Shown here piece by piece: positions 1-7,226 of a stretch of 38,075 nt of DNA. How positions within the stretch are numbered: the stretch's first letter is position 1; each line of letters opens with the position of its first letter. The stretch is taken from NCBI GenBank assembly GCA_045628845.1, contig JAZQQE010000098.1:1-38075 (forward strand). The letters run 5' to 3'. This stretch comes from RGIG7949 sp045628845. Lineage in GTDB: Bacteria; Bacillota; Clostridia; Oscillospirales; Oscillospiraceae. The notes under the pieces are model-generated. The model saw only the letters and a list, made by a program, of their open reading frames with translations, made no database searches and was not told the origin of the DNA. The position numbers and the translations under genes are program-made.

Positions 1-1059
1 GACGATATCACCGGAGTACTTGATGCCGCCGTCGGCAATGATGGGGATCCCGTACTTGGCGGCGACCTCGGCAGAATCAGCGATCGCAGTTATCTGCGGC
101 ACGCCGATACCGGCAATAACGCGGGTCGTGCATATCGAGCCGGGGCCAATACCTATCTTGACGCAGTCGGCACCGGCGTCGATGATAGCCTTGGTGCCCT
201 CGGCAGTCGCGACGTTGCCGGCGATGAGAGCGACGTCGGGGAAATGGGACTTGACCATGGTGATGCTGTCAAGAATGTTCTTGGAGTGACCGTGAGCGGA
301 GTCGAGCACAAGTGCGTCGACGCCGGCGTCGACGAGAGCGCCCGCTCTGTCGAGCACGTCATAGGTCGTACCGATGGCGGCGGCAACGCGGAGTCTGCCC
401 TTTTCGTCGCGGGCGGAGTTCGGATACATCAGAGCCTTCTCGATATCCTTAATGGTGATGAGACCCTTGAGGGCGAAGTTGTCATCGACTATCGGAAGCT
501 TCTCGATCTTGTGCTTGCGGAGGATCTCGCGGGCTTCGGCGAGCGTAGTGCCCTCGCGGCCGGTGACGAGCCTGTCCTTGGTCATGACCTCGCCGATATG
601 GCGCGTCATGTCCTCTTCAAACTTCATGTCACGGTTGGTGATGATGCCGACGAGCTTGTTGTTCTCAACGATGGGCACACCGGAGATCTTGTACTTCGCC
701 ATGACGGAGTCGGCATCGGCAAGCGTATCGTCGGGGCTGAGGAAGAACGGATTGGTGATGACTCCGTTTTCAGAGCGCTTGACGCGGTCTACCTGCTCGG
801 CCTGCTGGTCGATGGACATATTCTTGTGGATGACGCCTATGCCGCCTTCGCGTGCGAGCGCGATCGCCATCCTGTACTCGGTGACGGTATCCATGGCGGC
901 GGAAATAAGCGGAATGTTGAGCCTGATATTTTTTGTAAGATTAGTCCCGAGCTGCACTTCGGAGGGGATAACACTGCTCGCAGCGGGGACGAGAAGAACG
1001 TCATCAAAGGTGATCCCTTCGCCTACCAGCCTGTTGTAAAAGGAACTCGCTTCGCTCAT
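1..1059 (-). CDS. guaB: IMP dehydrogenase, partial (C-terminus outside window)
   Basis: Oxidises IMP to XMP with NAD+, the committed step of GTP synthesis, in the cytosol. The visible 353 residues start MSEASSFYNR and contain the N-terminal half of the barrel, two CBS domains at roughly residues 95-205 (TNRDM and TIKDIEK end the two repeats), the VLDSAHGHS segment near 251-259, and the active-site loop GIGPGSICTTR with catalytic Cys310. It ends at the window edge in ADGGIKYSGDIV, so the flap and C-terminus are missing because of the window, not because of damage. The ATG is preceded by AAAGGAG. A near-consensus promoter lies about 70 bp upstream. The family call is secure. Confidence 0.98.
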   Translation of the reverse strand, partial: MSEASSFYNRLVGEGITFDDVLLVPAASSVIPSEVQLGTNLTKNIRLNIPLISAAMDTVTEYRMAIALAREGGIGVIHKNMSIDQQAEQVDRVKRSENGVITNPFFLSPDDTLADADSVMAKYKISGVPIVENNKLVGIITNRDMKFEEDMTRHIGEVMTKDRLVTGREGTTLAEAREILRKHKIEKLPIVDDNFALKGLITIKDIEKALMYPNSARDEKGRLRVAAAIGTTYDVLDRAGALVDAGVDALVLDSAHGHSKNILDSITMVKSHFPDVALIAGNVATAEGTKAIIDAGADCVKIGIGPGSICTTRVIAGIGVPQITAIADSAEVAAKYGIPIIADGGIKYSGDIV

Positions 1060-1127
1060 TTGTCGGTACTCCTTTGAATATATTTTTTCTGAAAATAGCA
1101 TATACTTATCTATTTTATTATCTTGTT

Positions 1128-1156
1128 ATTTTACTCCTCCGGCTCTGTTCTGTCAA
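1128..1156 (-). promoter_or_regulatory. Sigma-A promoter for guaB
   Basis: On the minus strand TTGACA (1156-1151), a 17-bp spacer and TAAAAT (1133-1128). The -35 box overlaps the stop codon of the upstream glycosylase gene (1155-1153). The predicted start near 1121 leaves a leader of about 60 nt before the guaB ATG, with no riboswitch-like structure that I can see. Confidence 0.75.
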
Positions 1157-1998
1157 TCGGAAGACGGCACATTTGACGAGCGTATGTAATAAAAAATGTA
1201 CTGCTGTGCAAGGCCCGCTGCATCTCCGAAAACGGCCGGGTCGAATCCCGGCGGATAATGCTCGCTGAGCGCACGCTTTATCCACACGTCGACAGGAAAA
1301 GCCGTTGGTATGCGCAGTCCGTACAGCACGGCGCAGTTGGCTACCTTCTCGCCCACGCCCTGCATCTTTTTCAGTTCTTTGAGAGCAGACGCGCAGTCGA
1401 GCTTCGACAGAGCCTCGAGGTCCGTCTCCCCCGACGCCACGGCTCTGGCGGCGGAAATGATGTACGGAGCTCTGTATCCGGAGCGTATGGGCGCAAGGTC
1501 TTCCGGCTCCATGTGCGCAAGAGTTTCCGCAGACGGGAAAGACCAATAAGTCCTGCCCATGAATTCTATTTTATCGCCCGCGAGAGTGCAGAGAGCCTCG
1601 ATGATCTTCTTTATCCTCGGGATATTGTTGCACTGCGAGATGATGAAGGAGCAAAGCGCCTCCCACCTGTCCTGCGCGAGGATGCGGATGCCCTTTCCGT
1701 ACTCCGCCGCGGCAGCAGTATATTCATCCGTCGATACTCTCGCGCGAAGCACGGAATAGTCTCTGCCGATGTCGAAATAATCATACCAGACCTCGTTGAA
1801 GTCCTTTTCCGTCCCGGTTATATACACGGCGTCGCCGTCCCACCTGACGCGGGCGGCTATTCCCTTTGCTACGCCGACGTAGCTCCCGTCGGGTGCAGGA
1901 TTCCAGCGGAAGCACTGACCGCTTTCAAATATCTTGACCGGGTCGAAATCGGACACTTCGCGCAGTTCTATTTCATTATCGATCATTCTGTATTGCAT
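1153..1998 (-). CDS. ogg: 8-oxoguanine DNA glycosylase/AP lyase (OGG1-like)
   Basis: Base-excision repair enzyme that removes 8-oxoguanine from DNA and nicks the abasic site. Seen in the protein: an N-terminal OGG domain with SGQCFRW, the SQCNNIPRI segment typical of OGG1-type enzymes, and the helix-hairpin-helix/GPD motif MQGVGEKVANC followed by FPVDVW. The Lys of GVGEK and the Asp of PVD match the Schiff-base lysine and catalytic aspartate of the family. Length (about 280 aa) is normal for bacterial OGG. The start is uncertain: ATG at 1998 (MQYRMID) or GTG at 2007 (MPDMQYR); neither has a strong ribosome binding site. It has its own consensus promoter and is divergent from the DUF6062 gene. 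Confidence 0.93.
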   Translation of the reverse strand: MQYRMIDNEIELREVSDFDPVKIFESGQCFRWNPAPDGSYVGVAKGIAARVRWDGDAVYITGTEKDFNEVWYDYFDIGRDYSVLRARVSTDEYTAAAAEYGKGIRILAQDRWEALCSFIISQCNNIPRIKKIIEALCTLAGDKIEFMGRTYWSFPSAETLAHMEPEDLAPIRSGYRAPYIISAARAVASGETDLEALSKLDCASALKELKKMQGVGEKVANCAVLYGLRIPTAFPVDVWIKRALSEHYPPGFDPAVFGDAAGLAQQYIFYYIRSSNVPSSD

Positions 1999-2021
1999 AT
2001 CTGGCACCGTTTCTTTATAAT
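1993..2021 (+). promoter_or_regulatory. Sigma-A promoter for the DUF6062 gene
   Basis: TTGCAT (1993-1998), 17-bp spacer, TATAAT (2016-2021) on plus. Predicted start near 2028. It lies inside the 5' end of the oppositely transcribed ogg gene and faces the ogg promoter. Confidence 0.6.
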
Positions 2022-2029
2022 TTAATCAG

Positions 2030-2058
2030 ATTATACTTTAACCGACATCGGATGTCAA
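2030..2058 (-). promoter_or_regulatory. Consensus sigma-A promoter for ogg
   Basis: Minus-strand TTGACA (2058-2053), 17-bp spacer, TATAAT (2035-2030), a full match to the consensus. Predicted start near 2023. Its -10 box is only 8 bp from the plus-strand -10 box, so the two promoters cannot be occupied together. Confidence 0.8.
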
Positions 2059-2072
2059 AGGAGGCGGCGTCT

Positions 2073-2765
2073 GTGCCCGAGAAGATATTTACCATCCCCA
2101 TCAACGAGGCCATGGACAAATACGACGGCTGTCCACTGTGCAGACTGCGTACGGAGCTCGAAGAAAGCAGTCTCAAATATGCGCTCGGAGCGGCGATGAT
2201 GGAGCCTGCGGTCCGCATTGAGATGAACAGGCTCGGCTTCTGCCCGAAGCACTTCGACGACATGTTCGCCGCGAAAAACAAGCTCGCACTCGCGCTCGTG
2301 CTCGAGAGCCATCTCGGTGAGCTCGGCGACGTGCTCGGCGTTCCCTCCGAGGAGGACGGGAAAAAGCGCAGGAAGCCCGCGAAAGGGCCCGACGCCGCCG
2401 ACAGGACGGCGGAGCTTGCCGATTCCTGCTTCGTGTGCTCGCGCATCAAGGGCACAGTACGGCGCTACTACTCGAATTTCGTCTATCTCTGGGACAAGGA
2501 CGACGGCTTCCGTGACAAGCTCGCCAAACAGCCCTTTTTCTGCATAACCGACGCCGCCGGCATACTCCGCGCCGGCAAGGCAGAGCTCAAGGCTGCAAGC
2601 TATGAGGAACTGAAAAAAGCTCTCCTGAACGTAATGAGCAGCTATCTCGTATCAGTAAAGGGCGACGTTACGAAGTTCTGCCAAAGCTTCGATTACAGGA
2701 ACGCAGACAAGACGCTCGGCGAAGAAAAATTTGCCGTGGAAAAAGCCATCAGATTTCTCCGCTGA
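2073..2765 (+). CDS. DUF6062-type Cys-rich protein of unknown function
   Basis: A 230-residue cytosolic protein that I recognise by pattern as the clostridial DUF6062 family; its function is not known. Paired cysteines suggest metal binding: CPLC at residues 20-23, a Cys and His in GFCPKHF (57-60), CFVC at 119-122 and a further Cys157 in FFCITD. A Lys/Arg-rich stretch (about 96-104) links the two halves. GTG at 2073 is chosen because AAAGGAGG at 2057-2064 sits 8 nt before it; the in-frame ATG at 2052 lies upstream of that site and has none of its own. It is followed by spoVAD after a 59-bp gap with no terminator, so read-through into spoVAD is expected. Confidence 0.8.
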   Translation: MPEKIFTIPINEAMDKYDGCPLCRLRTELEESSLKYALGAAMMEPAVRIEMNRLGFCPKHFDDMFAAKNKLALALVLESHLGELGDVLGVPSEEDGKKRRKPAKGPDAADRTAELADSCFVCSRIKGTVRRYYSNFVYLWDKDDGFRDKLAKQPFFCITDAAGILRAGKAELKAASYEELKKALLNVMSSYLVSVKGDVTKFCQSFDYRNADKTLGEEKFAVEKAIRFLR

Positions 2766-2777
2766 TTCAAATTTCCT

Positions 2778-2806
2778 GATTAAAAAAACTTCTGACGCTC
2801 ATGCTA
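2778..2806 (+). promoter_or_regulatory. Possible sigma-G promoter for spoVAD
   Basis: GATTA (2778-2782), 17-bp spacer, CATGCTA (2800-2806), compared with the sigma-G consensus GHATR / CATWHTA. Predicted start near 2813, just before the GGAAGTGA ribosome binding site. The -10 box sits in the left arm of the inverted repeat at 2794-2833. spoVA operons are sigma-G dependent in Bacillus subtilis, which fits, but one base in each box departs from consensus. Confidence 0.4.
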
Positions 2807-2833
2807 TCACCGGGAAGTGATAACATGAGCGTC
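2794..2833 (+). repeat. 17-bp inverted repeat containing spoVAD RBS and start codon
   Basis: Left arm 2794-2810, loop CGGGAA (2811-2816), right arm 2817-2833; 16 of 17 positions pair, with one C/A mismatch (2804/2823). The right arm contains the spoVAD ATG (2825-2827) and half of its ribosome binding site GGAAGTGA (2813-2820). In a transcript arriving from the upstream gene this would fold into a stable hairpin over the start region. Confidence 0.85.
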
Positions 2834-3850
2834 AAACATTTCGGGAAGCAGACGGTACGCTTCGCTTCGCCGCCAACTATCGCCTCGACCGGCACGGTCG
2901 CGGGGAAAAAGGAGAGCGACGGGCCGCTCGGCAATACGTTTGATTACGTTTCGGACGATTCATATTTCGGGGAAAAAAGCTGGGAAAAGGCTGAGAGCGC
3001 GATGCAGATGCGCGCACTCACGATAGCCTGTGAGAAGATGCACATCCCCGTCACGGGTCTTGACTATATATTTGCGGGTGACCTGCTCAATCAGTGCTGT
3101 GCGTCGGCATTTTCTATGCGCGACACAAAGGTACCGTTTTTCGGGCTTTACGGTGCCTGCTCAACCTTCTGCGAGGGGCTTTCGCTCTGCTCGATGATAA
3201 TAGACGGAGGCTACGCCGATACCGCGGCGGCTCTGACCTCCTCGCATTTCTGCGGAGCGGAACGTCAGTTCCGTCTGCCGCTCGAATACGGCGGACAGCG
3301 CACCCCTACGGCTCAGTGGACGGCGACGGCGGCGGGAGCGGCCGTTCTGACTGCCGGGGGCGAAGGGCCATATATCAACGCCGTCACGACGGGGAGCATA
3401 AAGGACGCGGGGATATACGACGCGAACAACATGGGAGCGGCGATGGCGCCCGCGGCATACGAAACGCTGACGGCACATTTCAGCGACATGGGCATCACGC
3501 CGGACTACTACGACCTGATAGCGACCGGCGACCTCGGGAGCGTCGGACACGAGGTACTGCTCGAGCTCTTCAGCCGTGACGGCCTCGATCTCAGCGGAAG
3601 GCTCGAGGACTGCGGACTGATGCTGTTTTCCCGCCGCGATCAGGACGTGCACGCGGGAGGCTCGGGGTGCGGCTGTTCCGCATCCGTTTTCTGCGCTCAC
3701 ATCTACGACGGGCTCCGCTCGGGCCGCTGGAAGCGCGTTCTGCTCGCCTCCACGGGCGCTCTGATGTCGCCTACGACCTCAGGTCAGGGTGAGAGCATTC
3801 CGGGGATATGCCATGCGGTGTCGATTTCCACAGTAAAGGAGGGCGCGTGA
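2825..3850 (+). CDS. spoVAD: Stage V sporulation protein AD
   Basis: Forespore inner-membrane-associated protein of the SpoVA dipicolinic acid channel; SpoVAD is the dipicolinate-binding component with a thiolase-like fold. The 341-residue sequence has the family landmarks FGKQTVRFASPP, a segment GKKESDGPLGNTFD, SYFGEKSWEKAES, FGLYGACSTFCEG and DVHAGGSGCGCSA, over normal full length. ATG at 2825 (MSVKHFGKQTVRF) is preferred to an in-frame ATG at 2801 because it has GGAAGTGA 4 nt upstream and matches the family N-terminus. Its stop shares one base with the spoVAE start. No spoVAC precedes it, which is unusual for clostridial spoVA clusters. Confidence 0.97.
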   Translation: MSVKHFGKQTVRFASPPTIASTGTVAGKKESDGPLGNTFDYVSDDSYFGEKSWEKAESAMQMRALTIACEKMHIPVTGLDYIFAGDLLNQCCASAFSMRDTKVPFFGLYGACSTFCEGLSLCSMIIDGGYADTAAALTSSHFCGAERQFRLPLEYGGQRTPTAQWTATAAGAAVLTAGGEGPYINAVTTGSIKDAGIYDANNMGAAMAPAAYETLTAHFSDMGITPDYYDLIATGDLGSVGHEVLLELFSRDGLDLSGRLEDCGLMLFSRRDQDVHAGGSGCGCSASVFCAHIYDGLRSGRWKRVLLASTGALMSPTTSGQGESIPGICHAVSISTVKEGA

Positions 3851-4212
3851 TGTTCTGGGACTTTGTAAAGGCTTTCGTTGTGGGCGGGCTTCTCTGCGTC
3901 ATCGGGCAGATTCTGATAGACAAGACTAATCTCACGCCCGCGAAGATATTAGTTTCCTACGTCGTAGCCGGTGTCGTGCTCGGCGCAGTCGGGATATACG
4001 AGCCCTTCGCCGAATGGGCGGGAGCAGGCGCGACAGTACCTCTGACGGGCTTCGGCAACGCTCTTGCGTGCGGCGTCCGGGAAGCGGTCGCGGAAAAGGG
4101 CGCGATAGGGATATTCACCGGAGGGATGACGGCGGGCGCCGCGGGAGTCTGCGCGGCGGTCGTCTTCGGCCTCGCAGTCGCACTCATTTTCAGACCGCGC
4201 GAAAAAAGCTGA
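3850..4212 (+). CDS. spoVAE: Stage V sporulation protein AE
   Basis: Small membrane component (120 aa) of the SpoVA dipicolinate transport apparatus in the forespore. It starts MFWDFVKAFVVGGLLC and has about three to four hydrophobic segments separated by GQILIDKTNLTPAKILV and TGFGNALACGVREAVAEKG, the conserved SpoVAE blocks. The ATG overlaps the spoVAD stop (TGATG), implying translational coupling; a longer reading frame to GTG or ATG upstream lies inside spoVAD. The stop codon is followed at once by a palindromic terminator. Confidence 0.95.
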   Translation: MFWDFVKAFVVGGLLCVIGQILIDKTNLTPAKILVSYVVAGVVLGAVGIYEPFAEWAGAGATVPLTGFGNALACGVREAVAEKGAIGIFTGGMTAGAAGVCAAVVFGLAVALIFRPREKS

Positions 4213-4245
4213 ACGGGGATGATATCATCCCCGTTCGGCATTTTT
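4211..4245. terminator. Bidirectional terminator between spoVAE and the clpE-like gene
   Basis: A perfect 26-bp palindrome (4211-4236, two 13-nt arms) ends in GGCATTTTT on plus and in CAGCTTTTTT on minus. It can therefore stop both converging transcripts. The spoVAE stop codon touches the left arm. Confidence 0.85.
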
Positions 4246-4247
4246 CA

Positions 4248-6581
4248 TCAGGTATTCACAGGAGCTTTGTCCGGAAGCATGACTATGCAGGCTACCGAGA
4301 TCTGCTTTCCGTCGCAGTCGACCGTAATGGCCTTGTTCACGGCCGAGTAATTCTCGATAATGGAGTTCGCGACAGGGTCCTCTATCTCCTTCTGTATGAG
4401 GCGGCGCAGGTTGCGCGCTCCGTACGTCACGGAATAGGACTTTCCGACGAGATAATCGACTACGGCGTCAGTGTAAGTGAGCGGAATGCTCTTTTCCGCC
4501 ATCGAGGCGACGAGCTCGTCGAGCATGATGCGGGCGATGGCTCCGAAGTCCTTCTCACTGAGTCTGTTGAAGCAGACTATCTCGTCGACGCGGTTGATGA
4601 ACTCGGGTCTGAGGAAGTCGTTGAGAGCCTTCATCGCCTTCTCTCTGCCCTGCTCGCTGAGCGACTGATTGAAGCCGACGGAGCCCGACTTATTGTCGCT
4701 TCCGGCATTCGTAGTCATGATGATGACGGTATTTTCGAAGTTCACGGTCCTGCCGTGAGCATCGGTTATGTGCCCGTCGTCAAGTATCTGCAGGAGGATG
4801 TTCATGACGTCGGGATGCGCCTTCTCTATCTCGTCGAAAAGAACGACGGAATAGGGCTTGCGGCGGATTTTCTCGGTGAGCTGACCTGCCTCATCATAGC
4901 CAACATAGCCCGGAGGCGAGCCGATTATGCGGGAGACGGCGTGCTTTTCCATGAATTCAGACATATCGAGCCTTATGAGAGACTCGGGAGAATCGAACAG
5001 ATCGTCGGCAAGGCGCTTGACGAGCTCAGTCTTTCCGACGCCGGTCGAGCCGACGAAGATGAAAGACACGGGCTTGCGCTTGGCGGAGATACCGACTCTG
5101 TTGCGCTTGATGGCGGCGCAGACTGCGTCGACGGCCTCATCCTGCCCGATGATATGCTTTTTCAGGCGCTCTCCGAGCTTGGAGAGATGCTCGTACTCGT
5201 CCTCACGGATGCTGCTTGCGGGTATCTTCGTCCACATCTCGATGATGTGGGCAAGATTCGCGAGCGTGAGCTCGGGACGCTTCTCGTTCAGGAGGATCTC
5301 TTTCTCACGGGAAAGCTGCAGCTCCTTGCTGCGGAGCTCCGCGAGGCGCTCGTAGTTGGCGTCCTGATCCGTACCCGAGAGAAGCAGCTCGCGCTCTTTG
5401 GCGAGGTCGTCGAGCTCCTTCTGGATATCCGCGACGCGGGCGATGGAATCGTTTCTGAGATTCACGTCGGAGCAGGCCTCGTCGATGAGGTCTATCGCCT
5501 TGTCGGGGAGGTAGCGGTCGGTTATGTACCTCTCGGAGAGAACGACGGCCTGACGTGCCATCTCGTCGGAGATCCGGACTCCGTGATAGTCTTCGTAGTA
5601 ATGCTTGATACCGCGCACTATCTCGACCGCATCGTTGACGGAGGGCTCGTTGACGACTACGGGCTGGAACCTGCGCTCGAGCGCGCTGTCCTTCTCGATG
5701 TGCTTGCGGTACTCGGCGAAGGTCGTCGCGCCGATGACCTGTATCTCGCCTCTCGAAAGCGCGGGCTTGAGGATATTGGCGGCGTTCATGCTGCCCTCGG
5801 CATCTCCCGCTCCGACGATGGTATGCACCTCATCGATGACGAGAATGATGTTGCCCTGCTTTTTGACCTCGTCTATCATGCCCTTCATGCGGCTTTCAAA
5901 CTGGCCTCTGAACTGCGTACCCGCCACGAGAGATGTGAGGTCGAGAAGCCACACTTCCTTGTCGCGGAGCTTATAGGGGACTTCCCCGCGCTCTATGCGC
6001 TGGGCAAGACCCTCGGCGATGGCGGTCTTGCCGACGCCGGGCTCGCCTATGAGGCAGGGATTGTTTTTCTGACGCCTGTTGAGTATCTGGATGACACGCT
6101 CCGTCTCCTCCTCGCGGCCGACGACATGGTCAAGGGTCCCCTCCCTGGCCTTCTTCGTAAGAGATATGCAGTAGTTTTCGAGGAACTTGCGCTTCTGATT
6201 GCGGCTCGAGGCACGATCGGATTCCTTCGGGCCGTCGCGGTTCGGGTGCGGCTCCTCGCCGTTATTGTTGGGATGAGGATTGGAAAACAGCTTATTGAGA
6301 AACGGGAACGTCGCGGTCTTGCCGTTATCGTCCTCGCCGCCGTCCTCGACGTCATCCATATTCTCAGCTCCGCCGAAGGCCGCGAGCATCTCGTTGGAGA
6401 TCCCGTCGAGCTCCTCGTCGCTTATCCCCATATTCTGCATCATATCCTGCACTGGCTTGATACCAAGCTCCTTCGCGCATTTGAGGCAAAGGCCCTCATT
6501 CGTAGGAGTCCCGTTTTCGATCTTCGTGATGAAAACGACAGCTACGTTCTTTTTGCATCTTGCACATATAATAGGTTGCAT
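4248..6581 (-). CDS. ClpE-like Clp ATPase with N-terminal zinc domain
   Basis: AAA+ unfoldase that should feed substrates to ClpP. Domains in order: an N-terminal zinc site with CARC (Cys6, Cys9) and CLKC (Cys32, Cys35) as in ClpE/McsA; a charged, probably disordered linker (about 70-130); first AAA+ module with Walker A GEPGVGKT (179-186) and Walker B LVIDE (247-251); a UVR-like coiled coil (about 383-432); second AAA+ module with Walker A GSTGVGKT (511-518) and Walker B LFDE (581-584). The VGF tripeptide at 635-637 matches the ClpP-docking loop. The canonical Clp_N repeat domain is absent. At 777 aa it is longer than B. subtilis ClpE because of the linker. It is last in the run behind pgsA, 46 bp away, with AAGGAG before the ATG; no ctsR or mcsAB is adjacent. 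Confidence 0.92.
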   Translation of the reverse strand: MQPIICARCKKNVAVVFITKIENGTPTNEGLCLKCAKELGIKPVQDMMQNMGISDEELDGISNEMLAAFGGAENMDDVEDGGEDDNGKTATFPFLNKLFSNPHPNNNGEEPHPNRDGPKESDRASSRNQKRKFLENYCISLTKKAREGTLDHVVGREEETERVIQILNRRQKNNPCLIGEPGVGKTAIAEGLAQRIERGEVPYKLRDKEVWLLDLTSLVAGTQFRGQFESRMKGMIDEVKKQGNIILVIDEVHTIVGAGDAEGSMNAANILKPALSRGEIQVIGATTFAEYRKHIEKDSALERRFQPVVVNEPSVNDAVEIVRGIKHYYEDYHGVRISDEMARQAVVLSERYITDRYLPDKAIDLIDEACSDVNLRNDSIARVADIQKELDDLAKERELLLSGTDQDANYERLAELRSKELQLSREKEILLNEKRPELTLANLAHIIEMWTKIPASSIREDEYEHLSKLGERLKKHIIGQDEAVDAVCAAIKRNRVGISAKRKPVSFIFVGSTGVGKTELVKRLADDLFDSPESLIRLDMSEFMEKHAVSRIIGSPPGYVGYDEAGQLTEKIRRKPYSVVLFDEIEKAHPDVMNILLQILDDGHITDAHGRTVNFENTVIIMTTNAGSDNKSGSVGFNQSLSEQGREKAMKALNDFLRPEFINRVDEIVCFNRLSEKDFGAIARIMLDELVASMAEKSIPLTYTDAVVDYLVGKSYSVTYGARNLRRLIQKEIEDPVANSIIENYSAVNKAITVDCDGKQISVACIVMLPDKAPVNT

Positions 6582-6627
6582 CGTTTTCTCCTTCTTTGCA
6601 TTGAAAGCAAGTCAAAAATATCCGCCG

Positions 6628-7191
6628 TCAATCGGCGTCACATTCAGTCTCATCGTTCTTTTCGTTGTCTCTGATAAGTTTGATGAAGACGATCAGATAG
6701 TTGACGAAAGCTACGACAGTGACCGCGATCGCTACGGATATTATGACCGTCGGCCAGGGCTGAACAAGATTTTTGAACAAGAGAAGTATAACACAGGCAA
6801 TGAAAAAAACAACCGTTGAAGTCTTTCCAAAATAGTTTGACGGAGGCATGAAAGCCTTTTTACGGTATACATACAGTCCCCCGGCGCCCATAAGCATTTC
6901 CTTGCAGAGGAGCACGATGACGGCCCACAGAGGTATGACCCTGTCTATCGTGATGCACGCCAGAGCGGACAGCGCCATCAGCTTATCACCGAGCGGATCG
7001 AGCACCTTGCCGAGATTGGATATCTTATTGAATTTTCTCGCTATCATCCCGTCGAGCACGTCAGTTATCGCGGCGAGGATGAAGATCACGAGTGCGGCAA
7101 TGTCGGAGCCCTCGACCTTGCTGAAATACGAGATGACGAAAAGCGGGACCATACACAACCGGAGCAGGGACAGCATATTCGGGAGATTCAT
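6628..7191 (-). CDS. pgsA: CDP-diacylglycerol-glycerol-3-phosphate 3-phosphatidyltransferase
   Basis: Integral membrane enzyme that makes phosphatidylglycerol phosphate, the first committed step to phosphatidylglycerol and cardiolipin. The CDP-alcohol phosphotransferase signature DG-x2-AR-x8-G-x3-D-x3-D is complete in DGMIARKFNKISNL followed by GKVLDPLGD. The 187-aa length and the N-terminus MNLPNMLSLLRL are typical. About five hydrophobic segments are visible, and the tail is acidic and hydrophilic. The ribosome binding site AAAGG is rather far (13 nt) from the ATG, and the 10-bp palindrome GTAACGTTAC (7197-7206) lies between them. Confidence 0.95.
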   Translation of the reverse strand: MNLPNMLSLLRLCMVPLFVISYFSKVEGSDIAALVIFILAAITDVLDGMIARKFNKISNLGKVLDPLGDKLMALSALACITIDRVIPLWAVIVLLCKEMLMGAGGLYVYRKKAFMPPSNYFGKTSTVVFFIACVILLLFKNLVQPWPTVIISVAIAVTVVAFVNYLIVFIKLIRDNEKNDETECDAD

Positions 7192-7226
7192 CTGACGTAA
7201 CGTTACCTTTCAAATTTTTCTATCTG

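Noticed and set aside
2794..2833. The inverted repeat before spoVAD as an intrinsic terminator
   Set aside because: On plus it is followed by AAACATTT and includes the spoVAD start codon. Only the minus direction has a T-rich tail, and no minus-strand gene lies upstream.
4014..6674. A very long open frame on plus antisense to the clpE-like gene
   Set aside because: It mirrors the codon pattern of the real gene, has no RBS, no recognisable protein motifs, and runs through the bidirectional terminator. The minus-strand product has all AAA+ motifs.
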